This document shows, piece after piece, positions 1-11,200 of a stretch of 64,000 nt of DNA (its first letter is position 1; each line of letters begins with the position of its first letter). The notes below the pieces were generated by a model. It saw only the letters and a program-made list of their open reading frames with translations, did not search any database and had not been told where the DNA came from. Made by a program: the position numbers and the translations under genes. The stretch is from positions 39,594,729 through 39,658,728 of the forward strand of contig NC_088169.1 in NCBI RefSeq assembly GCF_028769735.1, read 5' to 3'. This DNA comes from Zonotrichia leucophrys gambelii. Its lineage: Eukaryota > Chordata > Aves > Passeriformes > Passerellidae.

Positions 1-1687
1 GATTATTTTGTGGACTCAGATTTATAGTGGCCTTTATGTATAGTAAGTAAACCAGGATGGCTGTCGTGGAACCTCAAGGCACAAGTGTGTGTGGCTTCCT
101 GCCTGGGGAGCAGAAGTTTCAGAGTGGGCATGGTACTGGGGAGCTGTGCATCTGTTCTTGAGGCAGTGGTGTCAGAGGCTTAGGTTGTTCATGCACTTTG
201 CCTTCTTTGGGTGCTTTTATCAGCCACAGATGTACAGCTGGGCTGGCACTGCTCTGTCTTTGGCTGTCTGAGTTCAAGAGGCATTTGGGCAAAGCTCTCA
301 GGCACATGGTGTGATTGTTGGGGTGTCCTGTGCACAGCCAGGAGTTCTACACGAGGATCCTGATCAGCACCTTCCAACTCAGCATATTCTATGAGTCTGT
401 GATCTCCTGGGAAGTAGACATATTAGATTCATGCCCTTTGTCCCAAGGGCTCTAACCCATGTCCCGTTTGGTCTTGTTTGGCCTTTTGAAGCTAGATCAC
501 AGTGCAGAAAGCAATGCAAGATTCATGGGGTCAGAAAAGCACTCAGTGTAGCACCTCAGGATTATATCTCTGAGTGTATTTAGGAGGCACTGCATGGAGT
601 AAGAAGGGTTGGGAATCCAACATTCAATGTGCTTTTCAGGGTTTTTACTGTTTGGGAAAGTAAATTTCAGAAATCAAGTAATTGCATAATGTACCATCTA
701 TAAAGAGGCAGAGAGTGAAATCTATACTAGAAACCTCTCCTTGAGGTAGCAGTAGACCTCAGAATTGGTCTCTTGCAGTCTTCATGAGTCCAGTGTTCCT
801 TTCCATGTGTAGCATATGATTCAAACTGCCTTTTATGTTTACTTTTAAAGGAGGGCTAAGAGATTGTCTCATCCAGTTCCTTGGCAAAAGGCAAGTTTTT
901 GCAGCATTGCATTATTTCTGATGGAGGTTTGCTGTCCTGCTGTTGAGGATAGGCAGTAGTGAAGGATTCCTAACTTAGTTATCTACACTCTTCCTGGGCA
1001 TCCTGCTTATCAGGAGGTGGAGAGTGCCCACCTAATGTCCATCTTCAGAATCTGAGCGTATTGGATCTTCTGTTAAAGCAGATGTGGAAAGAAGCTTACA
1101 GCTCTTTCTTTTCCTGTATGATTTCATATTCTTAAAGGCAGGATGCTATTTTCTCTAAAAGAAGTGATCACAGTACAAGCTCTTCATTTCTGTTGTTTTC
1201 TTCTGTAAGTTTTGATTTCCTGACCTGTGACTGCTCTCTCTGTCCAGCTGATCACTGTTCTTTACATGTAGTGCTCAAAGGTGGGTGTACTACTCAATTT
1301 ATGGCCAGATTAGAGCAGGATATTTTTTCCAGCCCTACCACATTGTTGACTCTTGCTGACTTCATGATCATTGTAAATGTCAAATTTCTTTCTGTGGAAG
1401 TGCTTCCCCAGATTTTGTTTATGTGGTTGATTATTCCTGGCTTAATCTTAGAACTTTGTTCTAGCCTTACCTGAACAGCTGCTGCAGAGCAGCAGTCGTG
1501 CAGGGGCTTATGACTGTCTCATTAGCCTTGTGCACATCATTCAGTATTTTCATTACTGGCGCTTCCCTATTGCTGGAATGAGCATAAAAAATCCTGAGCA
1601 TATATCCAGTTTGAGATTCACCGCTGATAAATACTAACTAGTCTTTCTAAACAGTTTTGGAGTTCAGTTTTTTTGTGAGTTTTTTTT

Positions 1688-1704
1688 GTTTGTTTGTTTG
1701 TTTG
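1688..1704 (+). repeat. GTTT microsatellite
   Basis: About four tandem GTTT units follow a T run. This is a short simple repeat with no further signal. Confidence 0.7.
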
Positions 1705-3399
1705 GAGGGGGTTGTTTGGTGTTTTGGAGTTTTTTTGTCTAAATACCAGCAGTTCTTGTTAAATCATGTTTTTCTAGCTTGCTTGTGGGAGTATCATGAG
1801 CATTATCAAGGTCAAAACAAAGTAATTGGTATGGATCTAGACAGATGATTTTCAGATGATTTCTTTTCAGCATCTGCACATCTTGCCAGTGGTAGAGATG
1901 AGAAACTGCCTCTATGTGCTCTCTAAATATTAGGTTTTATTACTAAAAGGTCTTCATCCCTTCTTTCTTCCATAGGAGCTGACATTGGAAATAGTGTGTA
2001 ACTCCATCCAAGCCGTGTCCCCTAGGTCTGCCTGGGCAGTCTTGTGGTGGAGGACACACCAGGCCACTCTGCTGAGCAGCTCCAGATAAACCTTTGTGAC
2101 CTGAGTATTACTTTACCAGTTGTCCTTCTGCTTCTGTGCACATAAGCATATTCTGAGTCAGTGATCCCTGAATACTTGTATCTTTTGGGAGAAAGGGGTG
2201 CTCTATGGTCTTTTTTGTTATTATTACTCGTTTTCCCTTTTAAAAAAGGAATAAGGGGCTAGTGAGTCCTAAAATCAACAACACCTTGTTTTACAGAAAA
2301 CTACTGGTGTTTGGTTTGGGGGGTTTTTTTGGTTTGGAGAATTTGTGTTTTGAAATGCTGAAGCAAACAAGTGGTGGTGTTATAATAAATACTACTTACC
2401 TGTAAAACCTGTCTAACTTGGTTAACCCACCAGGCTTAGGCTGTCTCTTAAAAATTACTGATTTATCTTAACATCTGTTTAAATCAAGCCTTGAGGAGAA
2501 GAGCTACTTTTTCTTAATAGCTTGCATCTCTTTTCCCAAGCTTAAGCTTTTTTCCTGCTTTTCATGCTCTTTTATTCTTTTTATGGGCTGATGTTATTTG
2601 ATACCATTATTCAAGGTTGTATTGCTTGCCTGTCTTCCTTTTAGGGGATCTGGAAGCCTGTCATCAAAACCCTGGCCCTACAGATCAGCCTAGAGGTAGT
2701 AAATGCCTTGCAGACACATAGGGATCTCCTCCAATCCATAGGGATTGTCTGTGGAGCCTAGAAATGCACTCACCTGAAATTAATTCCTGTATCAGGGTTA
2801 GCTTTCTGTTCTACCCTTAAAATCCACAGTGATTGCACTAAAACCTTAAAACTTGTACCTGTGGAAGTGCTTCTACCTTAACTGGAAAAGTACTGAAAGA
2901 CAATATACCTTCTGGAAAGTCTGCTGCAGGAGACCCAGGCATAATTAGTGGAAGTGTCAGTCTGAGTAAGTTTTTAAAAAATTAATCATAATTATCTAGA
3001 TCACATCTTCCTTTGTTTGCTGATACAGATTTTTCTGCCAAAATAGAGACTCCTAAACCTTTTGATTCTTAAATACTGCATTTGTATGTTATAATGGAGT
3101 GTTTTCTATCTTTCTTGAATAACAAGCTTACGACTTTTGTTTTTCCCAAGAGTTCAGGATTCTTTCACTGATTTATTTGTAATGCTATATTAAAAGAAAG
3201 CCATAATAACAACTTAAATCTTATACCAGTTAATCTAACTGCCAGCCATAATTCCATTTGGGCTTTGGAATAAGCATCAAAAGCTGAGAAAGTTTTCATT
3301 TTCTTGTGCCCATTATCTAAATATTAGAGCAAATAAATGCATGTACTTTCTCATTAAAAAAAAAAAATACAGGGTCACCAGTTCTGACTCTTTTCATTT

Positions 3400-3880
3400 C
3401 CCTTTAATATGTCAATTTTTTATCAGCTCTATTTTGCTGATAGAGTAGAAAGAAGGAGACACTGAAATTAATTAAATCTTCTTTGATATTTAACTGTTTC
3501 TTTAGTGTCTTGGGGAGCTCCAAGCAATAATCAATCAAAATCGCTCCCCTCTGTCTATTCTCCGGGGAACTGTAATAATAACCAATTAATGCAGCCCTAG
3601 ACTGGACAGAAGGGTCTTGATTAGCCCTTACAAAAATTGACTGCAATTAGCAAAATTCTGGTGTAAAGGAAATCACCAGTTAAAGTGCTTTTTGGAAAAA
3701 AGGTTTATGATTTAGCTTGCTTGAAATACTGAAATACAGCAAAATTTTCACTTTGTTCAGCCCTTTTTTGACCATGTCTAAGGGATGAAGGCTTTTAGAC
3801 ACCTTGAGCCGCATTTTTAAAATGACCTGCCATGGTCAGTTAACTGCTAATGCATCAATTAACAAAAAAAAAAAAAAAAT
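3400..3880. promoter_or_regulatory. Candidate conserved noncoding element
   Basis: This AT-rich stretch is dense in homeodomain-type words: AATTAATTAAAT near 3466, AATAATCAATCAAAAT near 3525, CCAATTAATGCA near 3580, and CTAATGCATCAATTAA near 3846. It keeps isolated CpGs in an otherwise CpG-poor background. There is no credible coding frame; an 80-codon frame on the minus strand has no family resemblance. The regulatory call is inference from texture and from the ZIC2/ZIC5 neighbourhood, not from an alignment. Confidence 0.3.
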
Positions 3881-3951
3881 CTGTGTGCATTGCTTGCCAT
3901 AATTTTCTACAATTCCACTTCCTTTGAAGTATCATTGCCCTAAAATCAAAG

Positions 3952-3967
3952 CACACACACACACACC
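3952..3967. repeat. CA dinucleotide repeat
   Basis: Eight tandem CA units, a short microsatellite. Confidence 0.85.
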
Positions 3968-5851
3968 ACTGCAGAGCGTTTTAGAAATATATGGTGTTAT
4001 TCTGGTGACACCAGGTGTTGGAAGTAAAAAATGTAATGCATTATGTATTCAGAAGCATGCCTTTACTAATTGATAGTTACTGTGGGGTAAACGGTGAGCT
4101 AGGGAGGGTTTGTAATTTGCCAATCATTTGTCTGTTTTGAAAGAAATATTCATGTGCAAAGTCAGAAGTTATTTGATCATTACCTGTCTTTTAAAAAAGA
4201 CAAAATGTTGTATGATTTCTCTTCTTTCTGTGTTTTAAGTATTATACTGTTTCTTGATTTACATCTGGCTCTCTAATTATATTATTTAATTTTTCCTCAG
4301 TTAATTAGTATCACTAAGTGAGTGTTTGCTTAAGGAATGCAGAAGTGAAATTAACTGAGATTTCCAGATGTCCCTAGATACTGTCAAGTCTGGGAGAAAT
4401 GCTGTTCAGAATAATAACATTATTCCTGTGTGTGGGCATTGGGAGTTGCCCAAGTCTGCTGTACTGCACAGTATTTGGTGGGGAGAGTGGCACTGGGAAG
4501 GCACTGATTGATTCATTCAACAACTGAAACATAACTTCCTATGGCAAACTTGGACTAAGAAGTTATTTAATAATGTTTTGTGCATTTTCAATATCCTGTG
4601 AATAATGCTTATCTTCAATATTTTTCAGGTAGCATCATTTTAACTCCAAAATTACAATTTTTGGTTAATCTGTAAAATTGGCCCTTCTTATTCCAGTTTT
4701 TCCTTGTCAAATGCATTTGGTGTGAGGGTGTACCAGTGTTCATCCAGAACTACTTCTTGAAACTCCCAAGCTGTATTTGCTATGAGCCAAGACCTTTCAG
4801 TGCAAGCAGTCTGTTTTTAAAAGTGTGGTGCTGATTGTATTTACTGGTGGCTGTTCTCTTTATTTGTGGCATAAAAATAAATTATAAGTGGTGCTTGCCA
4901 ATTTATTTTAGTAGGAGCAAAGTTGCTGACAGGAAGAGCAGTTGGTTTTTATATTGTATATCAGTTGTGCTGCTGTATTTCATTTGTGTTGAAAATGTCT
5001 GCTGATCCCAGTGCAAGAGGAAACTTTTCACTTAGAAGGATAGAGAGGTCCTGGGACTTGCTGTTCCCTGTCCTACTTACCCAGTACACTGAAATTTGAA
5101 AAAGCATGTGGAAGTGAATTGGAGGGTACTCTACATACCACTGGATATTTGGGATCTATTTGGAAAAGTGGGATTCCAATAAAATAGCAGCATTTATGAA
5201 TTGCTTTCTTATTTTCACAGCATTCCCTGAGAAAGCAGGAATATAGTGATCCATTGTCACTTCTGCCTGGTGACCCATGGTATGCACAGGGGACAGTGGC
5301 AGTTCCCCTTTCTGTGCTGGGTTCTGTGCATCCCCTTTGCTCTGCTCTGTTGACAGCTAAGGTAGCCAGTTTTGCCATCTTCTTATCTCGTAATTTTGGT
5401 CTGTATTTGGGGTGTGTGAGGAGGCTGTTGTGGGGAGATACTAAAGCTAGTCAGAGGATATGCTAATTTGTAATGGTGGCTTAATCTCCTTTGCATGGGA
5501 CCTGCTCCAGTCCTAAATTGGATCATCTTAAGATGTAGCTTGAGGCATTCAGAACATTTTATACTGTTATATTGCCTAATTCATGCCAGTTTTCTCAGCA
5601 TAAACTCTAGATTGATGGATAGGTGTAGTTGGACACTCTCCTAGATTTCAGTGCCTTAAGGTATGTGAGTTTCTTCTGATGTGCCCACAAAGTGATTTGG
5701 AAGGCTTATGTCTCTAGAATGCTAATTTTATTTTTAAAAATTTAAAAGGTCCTTTTCAGCTGCTCTGTATGCTGTCTTGATGCAGAAATCACAGATGGAA
5801 ACCACCTGGTTTGTAAAAGTGAAATCCTTCACAAAAGCCATTAGAGTGTTT

Positions 5852-6283
5852 CCAGAGCAGGGTGGCCAGGGTGGTGAAAGGCCTCGAGGGCAAGACTCAC
5901 AAGGAGTGGCTGAGGTGACTTGGCTCACTCAGCCTGGAGAAGAGAAGGCTGAGGGGGAACCTCATCACAGCCAGCAGCTTCCTCAGGGCGGGCAGTGGAG
6001 GGCAGGTGCTGATCTCTCTGCTGACCTGTGACAGCACACAAGGAAATGGGTGAAGCAGGGGCAGTCCAGACTGGGCATTAGGAAAAGGTTCTTCACCGAG
6101 AGGGTGACTGGCCACTGGAACAGGCTCCCCAGGGAAGTGGTCACAGCTCCAACCCTGTCAGAGATCAAGGAGAGCCTGGGGCAATGCTCTCAATCAAATG
6201 GGTTAGCTTTAGGCAGTCCTGTGAGGAGCAGGGAGTTGGACCCTGTGATGCTTATGGGTCCTTTCCAGCTTGAGAGATTCTGA
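5852..6283 (+). mobile_element. CR1 LINE 3' fragment, + orientation
   Basis: The segment reads through the standard CR1 3' region in order: GGTGGTGAAAGGCCT, GCCTGGAGAAGAGAAGGCTG, GGGGGAACCTCATCACAG, CATTAGGAAAAGGTTCTTCA, CACTGGAACAGGCTCCCCAG, GAAGTGGTCACAG, and an end resembling TCCTTTCCAGCTTGAGAGATTCTGATTC. This is a 5'-truncated copy of about 430 bp carrying only the end of ORF2 and the 3' UTR. The 77-codon and 84-codon frames inside it are decayed retroelement sequence, not genes. CR1 is the dominant LINE of bird genomes. Confidence 0.93.
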
Positions 6284-6289
6284 TTCCTT

Positions 6290-8027
6290 TATTGCCTTCA
6301 AATGATGAGTGCCCCAGCAGCTCTTGTCTGTGGTCCCCAAGCGTATGGTCTTGCACTTTGTATCATTAAAAGCCATCTTACTTCCATTGCACAGTTCTTA
6401 GGCCATCTCATGTGGCTGTCGCATGAAATGATGCTCTTCTGGATGCATCACACACAGATGTGGTAGGCACACAGCTAATATCTGTAGTATGATGACTAAG
6501 AAATAAAACAACACGGATTCCTGAGGAATATGACTGGTAATTTTGTCTGTGATTATCACTTCTTATTTTAATATAGTCCATTATAATCTTCCCTTAACTT
6601 ACTCCTTGTTCATAGACAGTTCTTCCCTATGACTTGGTCTGGAGATGTTTTAACTGATTATTAAAAAATGAACTCCAAGCTCACTGTGTTATCCTTGTCA
6701 GAGTAAGTTGTTTAATGATCCTGGCCTGGCTTTTTTTGCATTCAGAACCACATTGCATATTTTTTTTATTTTATTAATCCCCTTCTCATTTGCTTCCAGC
6801 ACTTAATTCTGTTCGTCTTCCTTTATCAAGCTACTATCAGAAATTCTTTCTCAAAGGTCACTGAAGAGAGGCTGCAGAGCATGTATAAAGCCATTTTCAT
6901 TTATGTAAATATTTTATTTGTAAATAATTGACTGATATAAATTAAGACAGATATTATGTAATCCTGTAACTGTCTTACCCCTGCTATAAGATACCCTTCA
7001 TTAAAGCTTCCATCCATGCATTCTGGAGGGAGAACGGGCAAGGAGACCTTGAATTAGAGTAAATTCTATGTGTCATCATAACACTAAAATAGCTTTTATC
7101 TGCAATTGCAAATGTATATGTAGAAATAGGGAATTATTTCCATCAGTAATTCTTGTGAGACTCTTGTGGCTGCATGAGAAGATTTAAGGGATTATGTAGC
7201 TGGTTTTCCTCATTTTTCAGTAAATACAGGTCTTACAGACCTGTATTAAATTTTGCATTCGATTATAAAACCTGTTTCTGCATCAGAGACCAAACCACTC
7301 TTTACCAGAAAATAAACATTTAATTTTATAGGACACATACAAATTGGAGATTTCTTGTCTTGCTTTGACTCTACCAGGCAGGAAGATATTTGAGTTTGAT
7401 CAGTATATCTTATGGATTTGAAAGCAAATATTCCAGTGCCTTGCTAAGTGCAATTTCTGTCTATTTTGGATGTCCCCAGAATATGCATTTGTTTCTTCTA
7501 TGTAGAAGAGAGAAGGCCAGTTAATATATTTACTTTGGGATGAGGATGCATTCCCTATTGAAGAAGGACATGAGGCATGTTTCGGACTTCATTGCAGGAA
7601 TTTGCAAGTCATTCTTAGAGACCAAAAATCAAGACCAGGACAGTTGAAATAACTCATTAATTCTCTTCTCATGATGATCTGTGACTTACTTGTTCTGTAG
7701 TAAACTTGTTACTAATTTCTAAAGAGGAGTGATATGCCTCAGTGGGATTGAAGTTAATTCTGAACATCTGTTTGTAATTCTTTGTAGTTTTTGATTTGAT
7801 GTCCTGTTTTGGTTTGTATTTTCTTGCCTTTTATTATATTAGAAAATGGTGGAAGAGATATGTTGCTGAGATATGGGTTGGGTTTTTATTTCTGACTTGT
7901 ATTAAGTTACAAGCTGAAATTCACTTTAAAAATCTTTTTGTTAAATAAAACTACTAGATAGCTTACCAGTGTAAGACTTGCATATACATTTAATTAGTAA
8001 GACAAATAAAATAACTGCAGTGAATTA
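6290..8027. other. AT-rich noncoding stretch, no gene seen
   Basis: No supported coding exon or recognised repeat. The one structured feature is a perfect hairpin at 7223-7247. The stretch between 6890 and 7020 is very AT-rich. Confidence 0.6.
7223..7247. repeat. Perfect inverted repeat: 10 bp arms, 5 nt loop
   Basis: Left arm AATACAGGTC (7223-7232), loop TTACA, right arm GACCTGTATT (7238-7247), with no mismatch. It stands alone in noncoding DNA, with no flanking repeat or gene that explains it. Confidence 0.85.
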
Positions 8028-8206
8028 TAATAGAATCACAAAATCACTGCGTTTGTTAAAAGGTTTTTAAGATGGAGTCCAACTGTTAACCCAGCACTGC
8101 CAACTTCATCACTAAACCATGTCCCTGAGCACCACATCTACACATCTTTTAAATACCTCCAGGGATGGTGGCTCCACCAGTTCCCTGGGCAGCCTGTTGA
8201 GCTGAT
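8028..8206 (-). mobile_element. CR1 LINE 3' fragment, - orientation
   Basis: Read on the + strand, the segment begins near AATAGAATCACAAAATCACT and continues through GGAGTCCAACTGTTAACCCA, ACCATGTCCCTGAGCACCAC, ACATCTTTTAAATACCTCC and CCACCAGTTCCCTGGGCAGC. This is the reverse complement of the 3' part of a CR1 subfamily. It is truncated at about 180 bp. Confidence 0.92.
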
Positions 8207-11200
8207 TTATTTTGTACCAGTATCCCATGTTAAATATTATGCTCTTCCACAAATTTGATTCATACACTGAAAGAATGGTATAAGGCTTCCTTCTTAAAGA
8301 AAAAAAAAGCTTCTGAGCACCTTTAGTAACCTCGGCTCTGGTCCTGTAAATGTCAGGGAAGGCCTCTCCTCCTTCTGTTGCTACCTAGTGGCATACATAC
8401 AAATGAAAAAGCATAACTATTAGTGTAACTTCTGTGTGTATAGATATACTTTATTGTCCACTACTCCTTCTGAACCTCACAAAATTTCTATGACCCTGCT
8501 TCAGGGCAAATATCCCTGGCTGTTATCCCACACTCCCTGTACCCTTTCTGGTGGTACATTTAAAATGTGTTTGCATTTAAATCTGGTGGCCACTAACACT
8601 TCACAAGCAAAGCATGCCTCTGTGTAGCAAATGCATATGAATTGTCTTTCTTTGATCATTTAAAGCAGCCCATAGTTCCCCAGGATTCATGTGTTAAAAA
8701 AAAAAACAGTCTTTTGAGTTTTTCTGATGTTTAATTTCTGGCACATTGGTCAAAGGTTTGTGTTTCAGTAGCTAGTCCTTGCTGGACTGGAGTATGTAGA
8801 CATTTCTGAAGGAAAAATACTACAGTATAATGTACACTGTTGGGATATATACCTGGATTTTTCTCTTTGGCTCATTTAGCAGAGCACATTTTGTTCCCTG
8901 AACATCTGTGCTCTCCTTTGGTTTTTATCAAGGTTTGAGGAGCATTGTATTGCAGGGACCCTTCCCCATGGTGCTGCAGGGCTCAGGCACCTTGACTCAT
9001 CCCAGGGAGACATCCTGCCACCACCAATGGAGCTGCTGGTTGGAGTGGCCTCCCCTATTCTGTCAGGATGTCCAGCTACTGGCCCTCCCAGCCAGCCACA
9101 GAGCGAGCCCCAAGAGGCCCCACTGGGCAGAGCCTATCCTGCCTGCTCCCCCTGCCATGGCACCTCCACAGGGCAGGAGCAAAGGCTTCCCAAGCCACAG
9201 GCCCTTGCCAGTGGGAGGATGCTTTTGCTCAACAATGGGGCTTTATAAACATCTCCCTTCCAGGCTGGGTCGCACTCCCAAGGGACGGTGCTGGGCCGTG
9301 ACCTGGGCACCTCTCCCCTCCTCACAGAGGATCATTGTGCAGCTGTTCCCTCATTTCCTTTGTGGAAAGGCACCTCACGATCCCACACAAGACCTCATCT
9401 TTTCTCGCTTCCCGTTCTCTCTCTCGCCATCCTTTCAGTGTAGGAAAATACATTCCCATGCTTAGGTACTCCAAGTGTTTGCCGTGTTCCACAGGCCGGG
9501 ATGATCTTCTCAAAACAGGAGCTGACCGCTCCGGGTATTGGCATGTAAATTAATGTGCTGACCCCGCAGGGAACCCGTCCAAGCTGCAGGCTCTGTCCCC
9601 AGTTTCAGGATGTCGGCGGTTTGAAACTCTGGGCTCTGTTCTGCATCTCAATGATGGAAACCACTTCAAATTCACCATGGCATAAACAGGGCTGCCCTAT
9701 CAAAAGTTGTTTTTCTACTTTTCTCCTGTAACAGCAGTCTGGCATTTAAAGCATATGCTCCATTCTTGTGGGTTGTTTTTTTCCCTTACTGTTGTGTAGC
9801 TACAACAGTGTAAACACCTATGCTAAAAGTGCAAAGATATTTTTGTGTATATAATTTAAATTAATTGTAGTGTACACAAAACTGCATTGTAAGGACCCTC
9901 CATGCTTGAGTGGGAGTTTGAGAAGCCATCTAGTCTCTTGCCTGTCTCTAAGACAAGAATAACTGTAGCATCCATGATAGTTTGAACAAGTTTTCAAGGA
10001 TTCCACACTGTTTATTAATTTTCAGTAAACACACCTCAGTTGACACTCACGACTAAGATGCTTGAGGTATTGCAATGTTCTTCTGAAACATCAGTGTGTT
10101 GCTCAATACACTCAAAAAAGCTTGGGGAGAATGGAGTGTGAACAAAGGAGGAGACGCAGTTTTTCTCTCTGTATAAATTCATGGTTTGTCTGTTCTTAAA
10201 TGTTTCAGGTATAGTTTCCTTATGTCAGAAAGCCATAGGAGAATCAGTAAAGAGTCCTGCTTGGTTTGTTAAATATATGTAGACTTGTCAGCCATCCAGA
10301 GAGTAAACACTGGAAAAGTATCTGGTGGCTCTGAGGAGGTGCACAGAGCCCCCTGAGTCGGGAAGATGAAGCAAGCAGGCATCAGGGAAAGACCCCACAG
10401 TGATCTGGCCTCATGCACACACGTGCAGTCACTGCCTGGGGCTGCCTTCCATGCTGCTGCTGCCATTGCTGACACAAAACCAGGCGTGAGAGCTCACAGG
10501 AAGAAAAGGCATCTACACAGCATAACGCTCAGTGCTCATCACTTTGACCTGGGGAGGGTCTGGACCCAACTCTGGAAATGCATCAATGTTGCCTTGCCCT
10601 GTTCTTGTGCTGTGATGCTGAGGTATCTTGTTGACCACTCTAAGATAGAGGGCACTTGGCCCTCAAGTTTTTTTGGGGTCATTTGTTATGGTTGTTGTTA
10701 TGGTTGTTGTTAATGACTGTGTGCAAAAAATTTTGGCTGGCTACATGTTCATGTATGCAGAGAATCAACTCTCTCTTCTTATAACCTTTGCCCATATTTG
10801 CAAGTGATTATGCCCCATCTCATCAGCTCCTATTTAAGCTCCTGCTGGTTCATTCTTGGCCAAAGTAAAACAGTTCTGGACTCAGTGCTCTGCCCTGAGC
10901 TCTTTCTAAACAGTTTTGTAGTCCACAGGTTTCTGAATTGAGGTCCCAAGATTTCAGTGAAACTTGTACAACATGACTTGATATGAGGACAAAACAGTCA
11001 ATACTTACATAATTTTCTCTTGAGGTGACAGCTTTCCCATCCTTCCTCTCAACTCAGTTTGTCCACATCCACTGAGCTTCTGTTTTTTTCATTTGCCTTT
11101 TCTTGTCCTGATGTGCTGGCAATCCCCTCCTGTCTCTGCACTCTCCAGAAATTTGGCCTGTTAATCAGTCTAATGTTGTGTCCAGTGTGTTTTCTGCATT

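Larger units (their letters stand above)
1..5850. other. Intergenic or GGACT 5' intronic DNA, no gene seen
   Basis: No open frame here resembles a known protein, and none has paired splice signals that I would trust. By vertebrate synteny the 3' end of TMTC4 would be expected to the left on the + strand, but I could not recognise any TMTC4 exon or 3' UTR. The stretch holds a GTTT microsatellite near 1688-1704, a short CA run at 3952-3967, several A or T runs, and one block near 3400-3880 that looks like conserved noncoding DNA (listed separately). A 5' noncoding exon of GGACT could lie here unrecognised. Confidence 0.6.

Noticed and set aside
1..5850. Search for TMTC4 3' exons expected from synteny
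   Set aside because: No + strand frame showed recognisable TPR-repeat or TMTC sequence. The gene probably lies left of the window.
5777..6283. 84-codon and 77-codon + strand frames
   Set aside because: They lie inside the truncated CR1 fragment and reflect decayed retroelement sequence.
8908..9465. 185-codon + strand frame with overlapping frames in other phases
   Set aside because: Local GC-rich composition keeps several frames open at once. The peptide is low in structure and resembles no family I know. Transcript evidence would be needed.
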